Assembly: GCF_001507435.1 (NCBI RefSeq)
Contig: NZ_LMWH01000267.1
Span: 1 to 34,837, forward strand
Length of the DNA stretch: 34,837 nt
Direction: 5' to 3'
From: Streptomyces sp. NRRL F-5122
GTDB taxonomy: Bacteria > Actinomycetota > Actinomycetes > Streptomycetales > Streptomycetaceae
Positions 20,102 to 27,419 of the stretch are shown here, one piece after another. The position numbers and the translations under genes are program-made. The notes under the pieces are model-generated. The model worked only from the letters and a program-made list of their open reading frames with translations, was not told where the DNA came from and made no database searches. The stretch's first letter is position 1. Each line of letters starts with the position of its first letter.

Positions 20102-20794
20102 GTGTCGGTGCGCGCGCTCGTCAGGACCGTCAGCGAACTGTGCATCACCGTCGGCACCCTCATCGTGCTCTTCGTCGGCTACATCCTGTTCTGGACCGGA
20201 GTGAAGGCCGACGGCGCGATGAACGACCAGATCGACCGGCTGCAGCGGCAGTGGTCGAAGGGGACCGTGGCGCCGACGGCCGCGCCCCACGGCTCCCCGA
20301 GCCCCGCCGAGCCGGAGCCGTACGTGCCGGGCCGGGCGTTCGCCGTCATGTACATCCCGCGGCTCGGTTTCACGTGGAACAAGCCGGTGCTCGAGAACAC
20401 GGCCGCGGGCACCCTGAAGAAGGGCCTCGGCCACTACGCGGGCACCGCCCGGCTCGGCCAGAGGGGCAACTTCGCGGTCGCCGGTCACCGGCGCACCTAC
20501 GGCGACCCGTTCAAGGACTTTCCCCGGCTGCGCCCCGGCGACGCGGTCGTCCTCACCGAGGGATCAACCTGGTTCACGTATCGGATCGACAAAGGCCCTT
20601 ACAAAACCGTCCCCACGGACGTTGAAGTTATCGACCCCGTGCCACGTAAGTCGGGGTATGGGCGTCCGGGCCGGTATCTGACGCTGACCACGTGCGATCC
20701 CGAATGGGGGCACAGTCACCGGCTGATCGTCTGGGCGCACCTGGATTCCACACAGCCTGTGGAGGCAGGCGAACCGAGGGCTCTGCGCCGTTAG
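20102..20794 (+). CDS. Class E sortase (first of three)
   Basis: 230-residue membrane-anchored transpeptidase. The N-terminal helix (LIVLFVGYILFWTG) faces outward, followed by a Pro/Ser linker and the sortase barrel. The catalytic triad is His129 (VAGHR), Cys198 (LTLTTC) and Arg207 (HSHRLIVW). Class E sortases cleave LAxTG-type signals and attach proteins such as long chaplins to peptidoglycan. GTG at 20102 with GGGGGA close by. The part between 20560 and 20660 uses A/T-ending codons more than the rest (lysines as AAA, valines as GTT). It differs from the two paralogues downstream by its shorter N-terminus and different box sequences; I cannot say which substrates it takes. Confidence 0.92.
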   Translation: MSVRALVRTVSELCITVGTLIVLFVGYILFWTGVKADGAMNDQIDRLQRQWSKGTVAPTAAPHGSPSPAEPEPYVPGRAFAVMYIPRLGFTWNKPVLENTAAGTLKKGLGHYAGTARLGQRGNFAVAGHRRTYGDPFKDFPRLRPGDAVVLTEGSTWFTYRIDKGPYKTVPTDVEVIDPVPRKSGYGRPGRYLTLTTCDPEWGHSHRLIVWAHLDSTQPVEAGEPRALRR

Positions 20795-20846
20795 TCTGGT
20801 GGCGTACGGCGTGAGTCTGGTGCCGTGGTGAGACGGAAGGGACGGC

Positions 20847-21008
20847 ATGTACGGCTGGATCTGGCGGCATCTGCCGGGCAACGCATGGCTGAAGGCACTG
20901 ATCTCCCTCGTGCTGGTCCTGGCCGTGGTCTACGTCCTCTTCCAGTACATCTTCCCGTGGGCCGAACCGCTCCTGCCCTTCAACGATGTGACGGTGGACA
21001 ACCAGTGA
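20847..21008 (+). CDS. 53-residue membrane micro-protein overlapping trpG
   Basis: Short gene beginning at ATG 20847 with the ribosome site GGAAGGGA about 4 nt upstream. The predicted product starts MYGWIWRHLPGN, has one membrane helix (LISLVLVLAVVYVLFQYIF) and a soluble end PWAEPLLPFNDVTVDNQ. Codons are strongly GC-biased, and the stop overlaps the trpG GTG (GTGA), which indicates coupling. Small membrane proteins preceding trpG are conserved in Streptomyces; the exact family is not known to me. With a charged outer tail and a Trp-rich N-terminus it could be a membrane subunit or regulator, but this is not shown. Confidence 0.8.
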   Translation: MYGWIWRHLPGNAWLKALISLVLVLAVVYVLFQYIFPWAEPLLPFNDVTVDNQ

Positions 21009-21643
21009 GCGCGCGCATCCTCGTCGTCGACAACTACGACAGCTTCGTCTTCAACCTGGTGCAGTACCTGTACCAGCTGGGCGCCGAGTGCGAGGTCCTG
21101 CGCAACGACGAGGTCTCGACCGCGCATGCGCAGGACGACTTCGACGGTGTGCTGCTGTCTCCCGGCCCCGGCACCCCCGAGGAGGCGGGTGTCTGCGTCG
21201 AGATGGTGCGGCACTGCGCCGCGACCGGCGTCCCCGTCTTCGGTGTCTGTCTGGGCATGCAGTCGATGCAGGTGGCCTACGGCGGCGTCGTCGACCGGGC
21301 GCCGGAACTGCTGCACGGCAAGACCTCGCTGGTCGAGCACGAGGGCAAGGGTGTCTTCGCCGGACTGCCCTCTCCGTTCACGGCGACCCGCTACCACTCC
21401 CTGGCCGCCGAGCCGGCGACCGTGCCGGCCGAGCTGGAGGTCACGGCCCGCACACACGACGGGATCATCATGGGGCTCAGGCATCGCGAACTTCCGGTCG
21501 AGGGCGTCCAGTTCCACCCCGAGTCGGTGCTGACCGAACACGGCCACCGGATGCTGGCCAACTGGCTGGCCGAGTGCGGTGACCGGGGCGCCGTGGCGAG
21601 ATCGACGGGGCTGGCCCCGGTGGTGGGCAGGGCCACGGCGTGA
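21005..21643 (+). CDS. trpG: Glutamine amidotransferase subunit of anthranilate/aminodeoxychorismate synthase (TrpG/PabA)
   Basis: 212 residues of class I glutamine amidotransferase. Motifs: LVVDNYDSFVFNLVQYL at the start, LLSPGPGTPEE, the nucleophile Cys in GVCLGMQSMQ, and the His-Glu pair in VQFHPESVLTEHG. The subunit releases ammonia from glutamine for chorismate-using synthases. No trpE or pabB is adjacent, as in the equivalent mycobacterial locus (Rv0013), where an amphibolic role is possible. GTG start at 21005 overlaps the preceding micro-gene by 4 nt, and its stop overlaps the next sortase start by 4 nt (GTGA), so three genes are tightly coupled. Confidence 0.94.
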   Translation: MSARILVVDNYDSFVFNLVQYLYQLGAECEVLRNDEVSTAHAQDDFDGVLLSPGPGTPEEAGVCVEMVRHCAATGVPVFGVCLGMQSMQVAYGGVVDRAPELLHGKTSLVEHEGKGVFAGLPSPFTATRYHSLAAEPATVPAELEVTARTHDGIIMGLRHRELPVEGVQFHPESVLTEHGHRMLANWLAECGDRGAVARSTGLAPVVGRATA

Positions 21644-22863
21644 CCGCACTGCGCCCCGAGCGCGAGAGCGGCGCCCCGTACGAGGGCGCCGCCGAATCCG
21701 GACCCCCGTACGGGCAGCAGCCGTACGGGGGCACCGGTGCATGGCACGAGGGGCAGGAGTGGTCCGGCTACCAGTACCCCGGTGACGGGAGCGGGGGGCA
21801 GACCGCGGCGCAGTCGTACGGACAGACGCAGCAGGCGCAGCAGCAGCCGTACGACGCGACGGCGGTCCTGCCCTCGTACGACGACCCCGCGGCCGCCTCC
21901 TCGTACGCCCCCCCGGCCCCCAGGGACGGTTCCCGGCCCATGACGCCGCCCGTGGACGACGAGACCGTCGCGCTGCGCGCGGCGGATGTCGGGGCGGCAC
22001 GGCGGGCCGCGGAGCGCGACGGCGGGACGGCGTCCGCACCGGCGCCGGGAGGCCGTGCGGCGCGGCGCAAGGCGGCCAGAAGGCACGGGCGGCACGGAAA
22101 CGGGCCCCAGACGGCCGAGAAGGCCGCTGAGACGGCCCCGGAGGCGCCCAGGTCCCGCATGGAGGCCCGGCGGGCCGCACGCGCCCAGAAGCCCAGTGGG
22201 ACGGTCCTGGTGAGCCGCCTGGTCGGCGAGCTGTTCATCACGACCGGTGTGGTGATGCTGCTGTTCGTGACGTACCAGCTGTGGTGGTCGAACGTGCGGG
22301 CGCACCAGGAGGCGGGAAGCGCCGCGAAGCATCTCCAGCAGGACTGGGCGAACGGCAGGCGGGAGCCGGGCGAGTTCGCCCCCGGGCAGGGCTTCGCCAT
22401 CCTGCACATCCCCAAGCTGGACGTGGTCGCTCCGATCGCCGAGGGCACCAGCAAGACGAAGGTGCTCGACAAGGGCATGGTCGGGCACTACGGAGAGGGC
22501 ACCCTGAAGACGGCGATGCCGGACGCCAAGACGGGCAACTTCGGGCTCGCGGGCCACCGGAACACCCACGGCGAGCCGTTCCGGTACATCAACCGCCTCA
22601 AGCCCGGCGACCCGATCGTGGTGGAGACGCAGGACAAGTACTTCGTCTACAAGATGACCTCGATCCTGCCGACGACGTCTCCCTCCAACACGAGCGTGCT
22701 CGACGCGATACCCAAGGGCTCCGGCTTCACCGCGCCCGGCCGCTACATCACGCTGACCACCTGCACCCCGGAATTCACCAGCACATACCGGATGATCGTC
22801 TGGGGCAAGATGGTCGAGGAACGGCCGCGCAGCAAGGGCAAGCCGGACGCGCTCATCTCGTAG
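21640..22863 (+). CDS. srtE1: Class E sortase with long disordered cytosolic tail (second of three)
   Basis: 407 residues. The first ~190 are low-complexity: repeated PYG/SYG/SYDD motifs with Tyr, Gln, Gly and Pro, then Ala/Arg-rich segments (RAARRKAARRHGRHGNG, RMEARRAARAQK). A membrane helix (LFITTGVVMLLFVTYQLWW) follows near 200-222, then the sortase barrel with His306 (LAGHRNTHG), Cys375 (TLTTCTPE) and Arg384 (TYRMIVWG). Streptomyces coelicolor carries two neighbouring class E sortases at this locus (SrtE1, SrtE2) that anchor chaplins and are needed for aerial development; the symbol is given by position and is tentative. The start is the GTG overlapping trpG. Confidence 0.88.
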   Translation: MTALRPERESGAPYEGAAESGPPYGQQPYGGTGAWHEGQEWSGYQYPGDGSGGQTAAQSYGQTQQAQQQPYDATAVLPSYDDPAAASSYAPPAPRDGSRPMTPPVDDETVALRAADVGAARRAAERDGGTASAPAPGGRAARRKAARRHGRHGNGPQTAEKAAETAPEAPRSRMEARRAARAQKPSGTVLVSRLVGELFITTGVVMLLFVTYQLWWSNVRAHQEAGSAAKHLQQDWANGRREPGEFAPGQGFAILHIPKLDVVAPIAEGTSKTKVLDKGMVGHYGEGTLKTAMPDAKTGNFGLAGHRNTHGEPFRYINRLKPGDPIVVETQDKYFVYKMTSILPTTSPSNTSVLDAIPKGSGFTAPGRYITLTTCTPEFTSTYRMIVWGKMVEERPRSKGKPDALIS

Positions 22864-22915
22864 GGCGCACGGACACGCGAACTCGTAGGCACCTGGAACA
22901 GACGGGGCAGATGCA

Positions 22916-23677
22916 GTGGGAGTGACGACCGACCAGGACGAGCAGACCGGCGCGCCGTCGCCGGGCTCCGACTCCCCCTCCCGGGCGCGGCCCCGCGGGC
23001 GCGGCCCTGTCGCGACGGCCGTCAGTGTCTTCGGCGAACTGCTCATCACGGCCGGCCTGGTGCTCGCCCTGTTCGTCGTCTACTCCCTGTGGTGGACGAA
23101 CGTGATAGCGGACCGCAAGGCGCACCGCGAGGCCGACAAGGTGCGTGACCACTGGGCGGCCGAAAAGGATCCAGGACCGGGCGCGCTGGACACCAAGGGC
23201 GGCATCGGCTTCCTGCACGTCCCGTCGATGAAGAACGGCGATGTGCTGGTCGAGAAGGGCACGTCGACGGATGTGCTCAACGACGGTGTGGCCGGGTACT
23301 ACGTGGACCCCGTCAAGGCGAGGCTGCCGATGTCGGGCAAGACCGGCAACTTCTCGCTGGCCGCGCACCGCGACGGGCACGGGGCGAAGTTCCACAACAT
23401 CGACAAGGTGCGCGAGGGCGACCCGGTCGTCTTCGAGACGAAGGACGACTGGTACGTCTACAAGGTCTTCGCGATCCTCCCGCAGACGTCGAAGTACAAC
23501 GTGAAGGTCCTCACCCAGGTCCCCGAGCAGGCGGGCGTCACCAAGCCCGGCCACTACATCACCCTGACGACGTGCACCCCCGTCTACACCTCGGAGTACC
23601 GCTACGTCGTGTGGGGTGAGCTGGAGCGGGTGCAGAAGGTGGACAGCGAGCGGACGCCGCCGAAGGAACTGGGCTGA
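22916..23677 (+). CDS. srtE2: Class E sortase (third of three)
   Basis: 253 residues. A ~35-residue disordered N-terminus, a membrane helix (LLITAGLVLALFVVYSLWW) and the sortase barrel with His151 (LAAHRDGHG), Cys220 (TLTTCTPVY) and Arg229 (EYRYVVWG). It is similar to the preceding sortase from the membrane helix onward, so the two are probably a duplication. GTG at 22916 is used here with GACGGGG 8 nt upstream; GTG 22922 is also possible. It lies 52 bp after the second sortase and ends at a strong terminator. Both have probably diverged in substrate; the name srtE2 is tentative. Confidence 0.9.
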   Translation: MGVTTDQDEQTGAPSPGSDSPSRARPRGRGPVATAVSVFGELLITAGLVLALFVVYSLWWTNVIADRKAHREADKVRDHWAAEKDPGPGALDTKGGIGFLHVPSMKNGDVLVEKGTSTDVLNDGVAGYYVDPVKARLPMSGKTGNFSLAAHRDGHGAKFHNIDKVREGDPVVFETKDDWYVYKVFAILPQTSKYNVKVLTQVPEQAGVTKPGHYITLTTCTPVYTSEYRYVVWGELERVQKVDSERTPPKELG

Positions 23678-23700
23678 GCGGTTCCTCCCCGGACCCCGGA

Positions 23701-23749
23701 TCACGACGGAGCCCCGGCACCCTCCAAGGGTGCCGGGGCTCCGTCGTGA
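23701..23749. terminator. Bidirectional terminator between the sortase and pknB genes
   Basis: A perfect 23-bp stem (arms 23701-23723 and 23727-23749) around a 3-nt loop. It lies 23 bp past the sortase stop and 11 bp past the pknB stop on the other strand, so it can serve both. Confidence 0.9.
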
Positions 23750-23760
23750 CAGCGGGCGGG

Positions 23761-25761
23761 TCAGTTCCTTCGGCCGGTGACCCCGCCGAAGAAGTTCGAG
23801 CCGCCGTCGTTACCGCCGTTGCCCGGACCGCCGCCACCGGCGGTGAACAGGTTCACCGGGGTGTTCGGGGCGACCTGGGAGCCCGGCGCCGGGTTCGACC
23901 CGATGACGGTGGCGTTGTCGTCCTGGGAGCCGGTGATGTTGCCGACCTGGAGGCCCGCCTGCTGCAGCATCCCCCGGACGTCCTTGAGCTTCTGCCCCTG
24001 GATGTTGGGCGGGACGGTCGCCTGCTGGGCCTGCTTGCCGATCTGGATGGTGACCGTGGAGCCCTTCTTGACCGTCTCGTTCTTGCCCGGCGAGGTCTGG
24101 ATGACCTTGCCGGCCTGGTTCGGGTCGTTGGTGTCCACCTCGGTGCAGTTGCCCGTCAGGCCGCTCGCCTGCATCTGCTGCTTGGCGGCGTCACAGCCCT
24201 GGCCGGTCACGTCGGGCACCGTCACCGTCTCCACGGCCTTGGCGACCGTGAGGGTGATCGTGCTGCCCTTCTCGACCTTCTGCCCGAACTTCGGGTCGGT
24301 CTCCAGGACGGTGCCCGCCTCCTGGGCGGACTCCTTCTCCTTGGTCTCGACCTTGAACTGGTAGTCGTCGCCCTCGAGCTTCGTCGTGACGTCGTTGACG
24401 TTCTGGCCGACGACGTCCGGCACCGTCACCTTGGGCGCGCCCGTGGAGACCACCAGGTTGACCGTGGAGTCCTTCTTGACCTCCGTGTTCGCGGTCGGGT
24501 CCTGGCTGCAGATGTTGCCCTTCTTCTGGTCCTCGCAGGGCTGCTGCTTGAAGGTCAACTTCAGGGTGGCGTTGTCGCCGAGCTGCTGCGCATCGGCCTT
24601 GGTCTGGCCGACGAAGTTGGGCACGGTGACCTTGTCGTTGCCCACGCCCCCGTTGCCGCTGAACATCCACTTGCCGATGAGGATCGCGCCGATCAGCACC
24701 AGCACACCCGCGACGACCAACAGGATCGTCGAGGTGTTCGACTTCTTCTGGCGGCGGCGGTCCGGGCGTTCGTCGTAGCCGAAGCCGCCGTCGTCGGGGT
24801 TCTGCGGCGGGAGCATCGTGGTGGCGCCGGCACCGGAGTCCGCACGCAGGGCCGTCGTGGCCTGGTCGTCGTGGTAGCCGCCGTAGCCGACGGAACCCAT
24901 GGCCGCCGTGGCCGCGACCGGCTGGCCGTCGAGACAGGCCTCGATGTCGGCGCGCATCTCGTCGGCGCTCTGGTACCGGTAGTCCGGGTCCTTGACGAGC
25001 GCCCGGAGCACGATCGCGTCCATCGAGGGCGTGATCTCGGGGTCGAAGATGCTCGGCGGCTGCGGCTCCTCGCGGACGTGCTGGTAGGCGACCGCGACCG
25101 GCGAGTCGCCCACGAACGGGGGTCGTACCGTCAGAAGCTCGTACAGCAGGCAACCGGTCGAGTACAGGTCCGATCGCGCGTCGACCTGCTCGCCCTTCGC
25201 CTGCTCCGGCGAGAGGTACTGGGCCGTGCCGATCACCGCGGCCGTCTGTGTCATCGTCATACCGGAGTCGCCCATGGCGCGGGCGATACCGAAGTCCATG
25301 ACCTTGACCTGGCCGTTGCGCGTCAGCATGACGTTCGCGGGCTTGATGTCGCGGTGGACGATGCCGCTGCGGTGGGCGTACTCGAGGCCCTGGAGGATGC
25401 CGATGGTCATCTCCATGGCCCGCTCCGGCAGCAGCTTGCGGCCGCTGTGAAGAAGCTCACGCAGAGTGGACCCGTCGACGTACTCCATCACGATGTACGG
25501 GATCGAGACCCCGTCGATGTAGTCCTCGCCCGTGTCGTACACCGCGACGATCGCGGGATGGTTGAGTGAGGCGGCCGACTGGGCCTCCCGGCGGAACCGG
25601 GCCTGGAACGACGGATCACGTGCGAGGTCCGCCCGCAGCGTCTTCACCGCCACGGTGCGACCCAGCCTGGTGTCGTGCGCGAGGTAGACCTCGGCCATGC
25701 CACCACGGCCGAGCACCTGGCCCAGCTCGTACCGGCCGCCGAGGCGACGCGGCTCTTCCAT
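23761..25761 (-). CDS. pknB: PASTA-domain serine/threonine protein kinase PknB
   Basis: 666 residues. Kinase domain 11-275: GRGGMAEV (18-25), Lys40, HRDIKPANV with Asp138, DFG at 156-158. The activation loop has Thr169/Thr171/Thr173, like the autophosphorylated threonines of mycobacterial PknB. A juxtamembrane linker and a membrane helix at about 341-362 follow. Four PASTA domains begin near 374, 441, 509 and 578 outside the cell and end in a Gly/Asn-rich tail. PASTA kinases sense muropeptides or lipid II and phosphorylate wall and division proteins. ATG at 25761 with TAGGAAG upstream. It is last in the fhaA-pknB operon, unlike Mycobacterium, where pknA lies between it and pbpA. Confidence 0.96.
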   Translation of the reverse strand: MEEPRRLGGRYELGQVLGRGGMAEVYLAHDTRLGRTVAVKTLRADLARDPSFQARFRREAQSAASLNHPAIVAVYDTGEDYIDGVSIPYIVMEYVDGSTLRELLHSGRKLLPERAMEMTIGILQGLEYAHRSGIVHRDIKPANVMLTRNGQVKVMDFGIARAMGDSGMTMTQTAAVIGTAQYLSPEQAKGEQVDARSDLYSTGCLLYELLTVRPPFVGDSPVAVAYQHVREEPQPPSIFDPEITPSMDAIVLRALVKDPDYRYQSADEMRADIEACLDGQPVAATAAMGSVGYGGYHDDQATTALRADSGAGATTMLPPQNPDDGGFGYDERPDRRRQKKSNTSTILLVVAGVLVLIGAILIGKWMFSGNGGVGNDKVTVPNFVGQTKADAQQLGDNATLKLTFKQQPCEDQKKGNICSQDPTANTEVKKDSTVNLVVSTGAPKVTVPDVVGQNVNDVTTKLEGDDYQFKVETKEKESAQEAGTVLETDPKFGQKVEKGSTITLTVAKAVETVTVPDVTGQGCDAAKQQMQASGLTGNCTEVDTNDPNQAGKVIQTSPGKNETVKKGSTVTIQIGKQAQQATVPPNIQGQKLKDVRGMLQQAGLQVGNITGSQDDNATVIGSNPAPGSQVAPNTPVNLFTAGGGGPGNGGNDGGSNFFGGVTGRRN

Positions 25762-25931
25762 AGCTTCCTACCAGCCCTCTCCGTCGATCCCGACCACACC
25801 CGCGTGTGATCCGGCGGTGTGCTGTCCGGGCATACGGTACCCGGCTCGCTCTGCGTGACCTGGCCACATCCGCCACCCGATACAGGACCGGTATCGCAAC
25901 GTGCACCGATGTGAAGGGAACGTGACGGGGG

Positions 25932-27419
25932 TCACTTCTTGCTCTTGACGACCGCCTCCATGACGTTCTTCGCGATGGGAGCGGCGAGGCCGCCACCGGA
26001 GATGTCGTCACGGTTGGCCTTGTCGTCCTCGACCACCACCGCGACCGCCACCGGCGAGCTGCCGTCGGGGAGCTTGGCGTACGAGATGAACCAGGCGTAC
26101 GGCTTCTCGCTGTTGTTCAGACCGTGCTGCGCGGTACCGGTCTTGCCACCCACGGTCACGCCCGGGAGCTGCGCGTTCGTACCCGTGCCCTTCTGGACGA
26201 CCGTCTCCATCATCGACTGCAGGACCTGGGCGTTCTTCTCGGACAGCGGCCGGCTGAGCTCCTCCGGCTGAGTCTGGGTGAGGGTATCGAGGCTAGAGGC
26301 CTCCAGCTTGTCGACCATGTACGGCTTCATCAGCTTGCCGTCGTTGGCGACCGCCGAGGCGACCATCGCCATCTGCAGCGGGGTCGCGGCGGTCTCGAAC
26401 TGGCCGATCGAGCTGAGCGCGGTCTGCGGCCGGTCCATCTTCTCGGGGAAGTTGGAGGCGTTGGAGCGCACCGGCGTGAACTGCTCGGAGTCGAAGCCGA
26501 ACTTCTTCGCCTCCTCCAGCATCTTGTCCTTGCCGAGGTCGGCGCCGATCTTGCCGAAGACGGTGTTGCAGGAGAACTGCAGCGCGACGCGCATGGTCGC
26601 GTTCTTGCAGGGGATGTTCCCCTCGTTCTTCAGCTCGGTCTGGGTGTTCGGGAGGATGTACGGCAGCGGCGAGTCGGTGTTCTCGTCGGCGCTGTTGTAC
26701 AGCCCGTTCTCCAGCGCGGCCGCCGCGGTGACCACCTTGAAGGTGGAGCCCGGCGGGTAGGTCTCGCGCAGCGCCCGGTTCAGCATCGGGTCGTTCGGGT
26801 TGTTCTTCTTCTGCAGTGCCGTCCAGGCCTTGGAGTCGACCGAGGTGGAGTTGCCCGCGAAGGACGACGGGTCGTACGAGGGGTAGGACGCCAGCGCCAG
26901 GATCGCGCCGGTCTGCGGGTCGAGCGCCACCGCCGCGCCCTTGCCGCCGACCTTCTTCAGACCGTCGTAGGCGGCCTTCTGTGCCGCGGCGTTCAGTGTG
27001 GTGACGACGTTGCCGCCCTGCTTGGGCTTGCCCGTCAGCATGTCGAGGGTGTTGCGGAAGAAGAGCCGGTCGTCGTCGCCGGTGAGGATGCCGTCCTCGA
27101 CGGACTCCAGCTGCGTGGCGCCGAACGCCTGGGAGGCGAACCCGGTGACCGGCGCCCACATCGCGCCGTCCTTGTACGTGCGCTTGTAGGCGAAGTCGTT
27201 CAGGCTGTCGGTGGGTGTCTTCTTGGACCCGGTGATCGGGTTTCCGTCGACGATGATGTCGCCGCGCGGCGTCGAGTACCGGGCGATCAGCACACGGCGG
27301 TTCTCCGTGTCGCTGCGCAGCGTGTCGGCCTGGACGTACTGGAGCCAGTTGTCGCGGACGAGCAGTGCGAGGACGAGGAGCCCGCAGAAGATCGCGATCC
27401 GGCGCAGGGGCTTGTTCAC
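25932..27419 (-). CDS. pbpA: Penicillin-binding protein (transpeptidase), PbpA type
   Basis: 495-residue class B-like penicillin-binding protein. One membrane helix (IAIFCGLLVLALLV) at the N-terminus, a dimerisation or linker domain, and a transpeptidase domain with Ser225-x-x-Lys228 (STFK), Ser283-Cys-Asn (SCN) and Lys426-Thr-Gly (KTG). It cross-links peptidoglycan in partnership with the SEDS protein encoded just upstream. GTG at 27419 overlaps the rodA stop by 4 nt (GTGA) and begins NKPLRRIAIF, which fits the family; a longer open frame is not needed. pknB follows after 170 bp. Confidence 0.95.
   Translation of the reverse strand: MNKPLRRIAIFCGLLVLALLVRDNWLQYVQADTLRSDTENRRVLIARYSTPRGDIIVDGNPITGSKKTPTDSLNDFAYKRTYKDGAMWAPVTGFASQAFGATQLESVEDGILTGDDDRLFFRNTLDMLTGKPKQGGNVVTTLNAAAQKAAYDGLKKVGGKGAAVALDPQTGAILALASYPSYDPSSFAGNSTSVDSKAWTALQKKNNPNDPMLNRALRETYPPGSTFKVVTAAAALENGLYNSADENTDSPLPYILPNTQTELKNEGNIPCKNATMRVALQFSCNTVFGKIGADLGKDKMLEEAKKFGFDSEQFTPVRSNASNFPEKMDRPQTALSSIGQFETAATPLQMAMVASAVANDGKLMKPYMVDKLEASSLDTLTQTQPEELSRPLSEKNAQVLQSMMETVVQKGTGTNAQLPGVTVGGKTGTAQHGLNNSEKPYAWFISYAKLPDGSSPVAVAVVVEDDKANRDDISGGGLAAPIAKNVMEAVVKSKK

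Noticed and set aside
23746..25569. 607-codon plus-strand ORF opposite pknB and similar ORFs opposite pbpA and rodA (26124-27722, 27365-28900)
   Set aside because: Antisense shadows: no ribosome site, no domain; the minus-strand genes carry complete family motifs.
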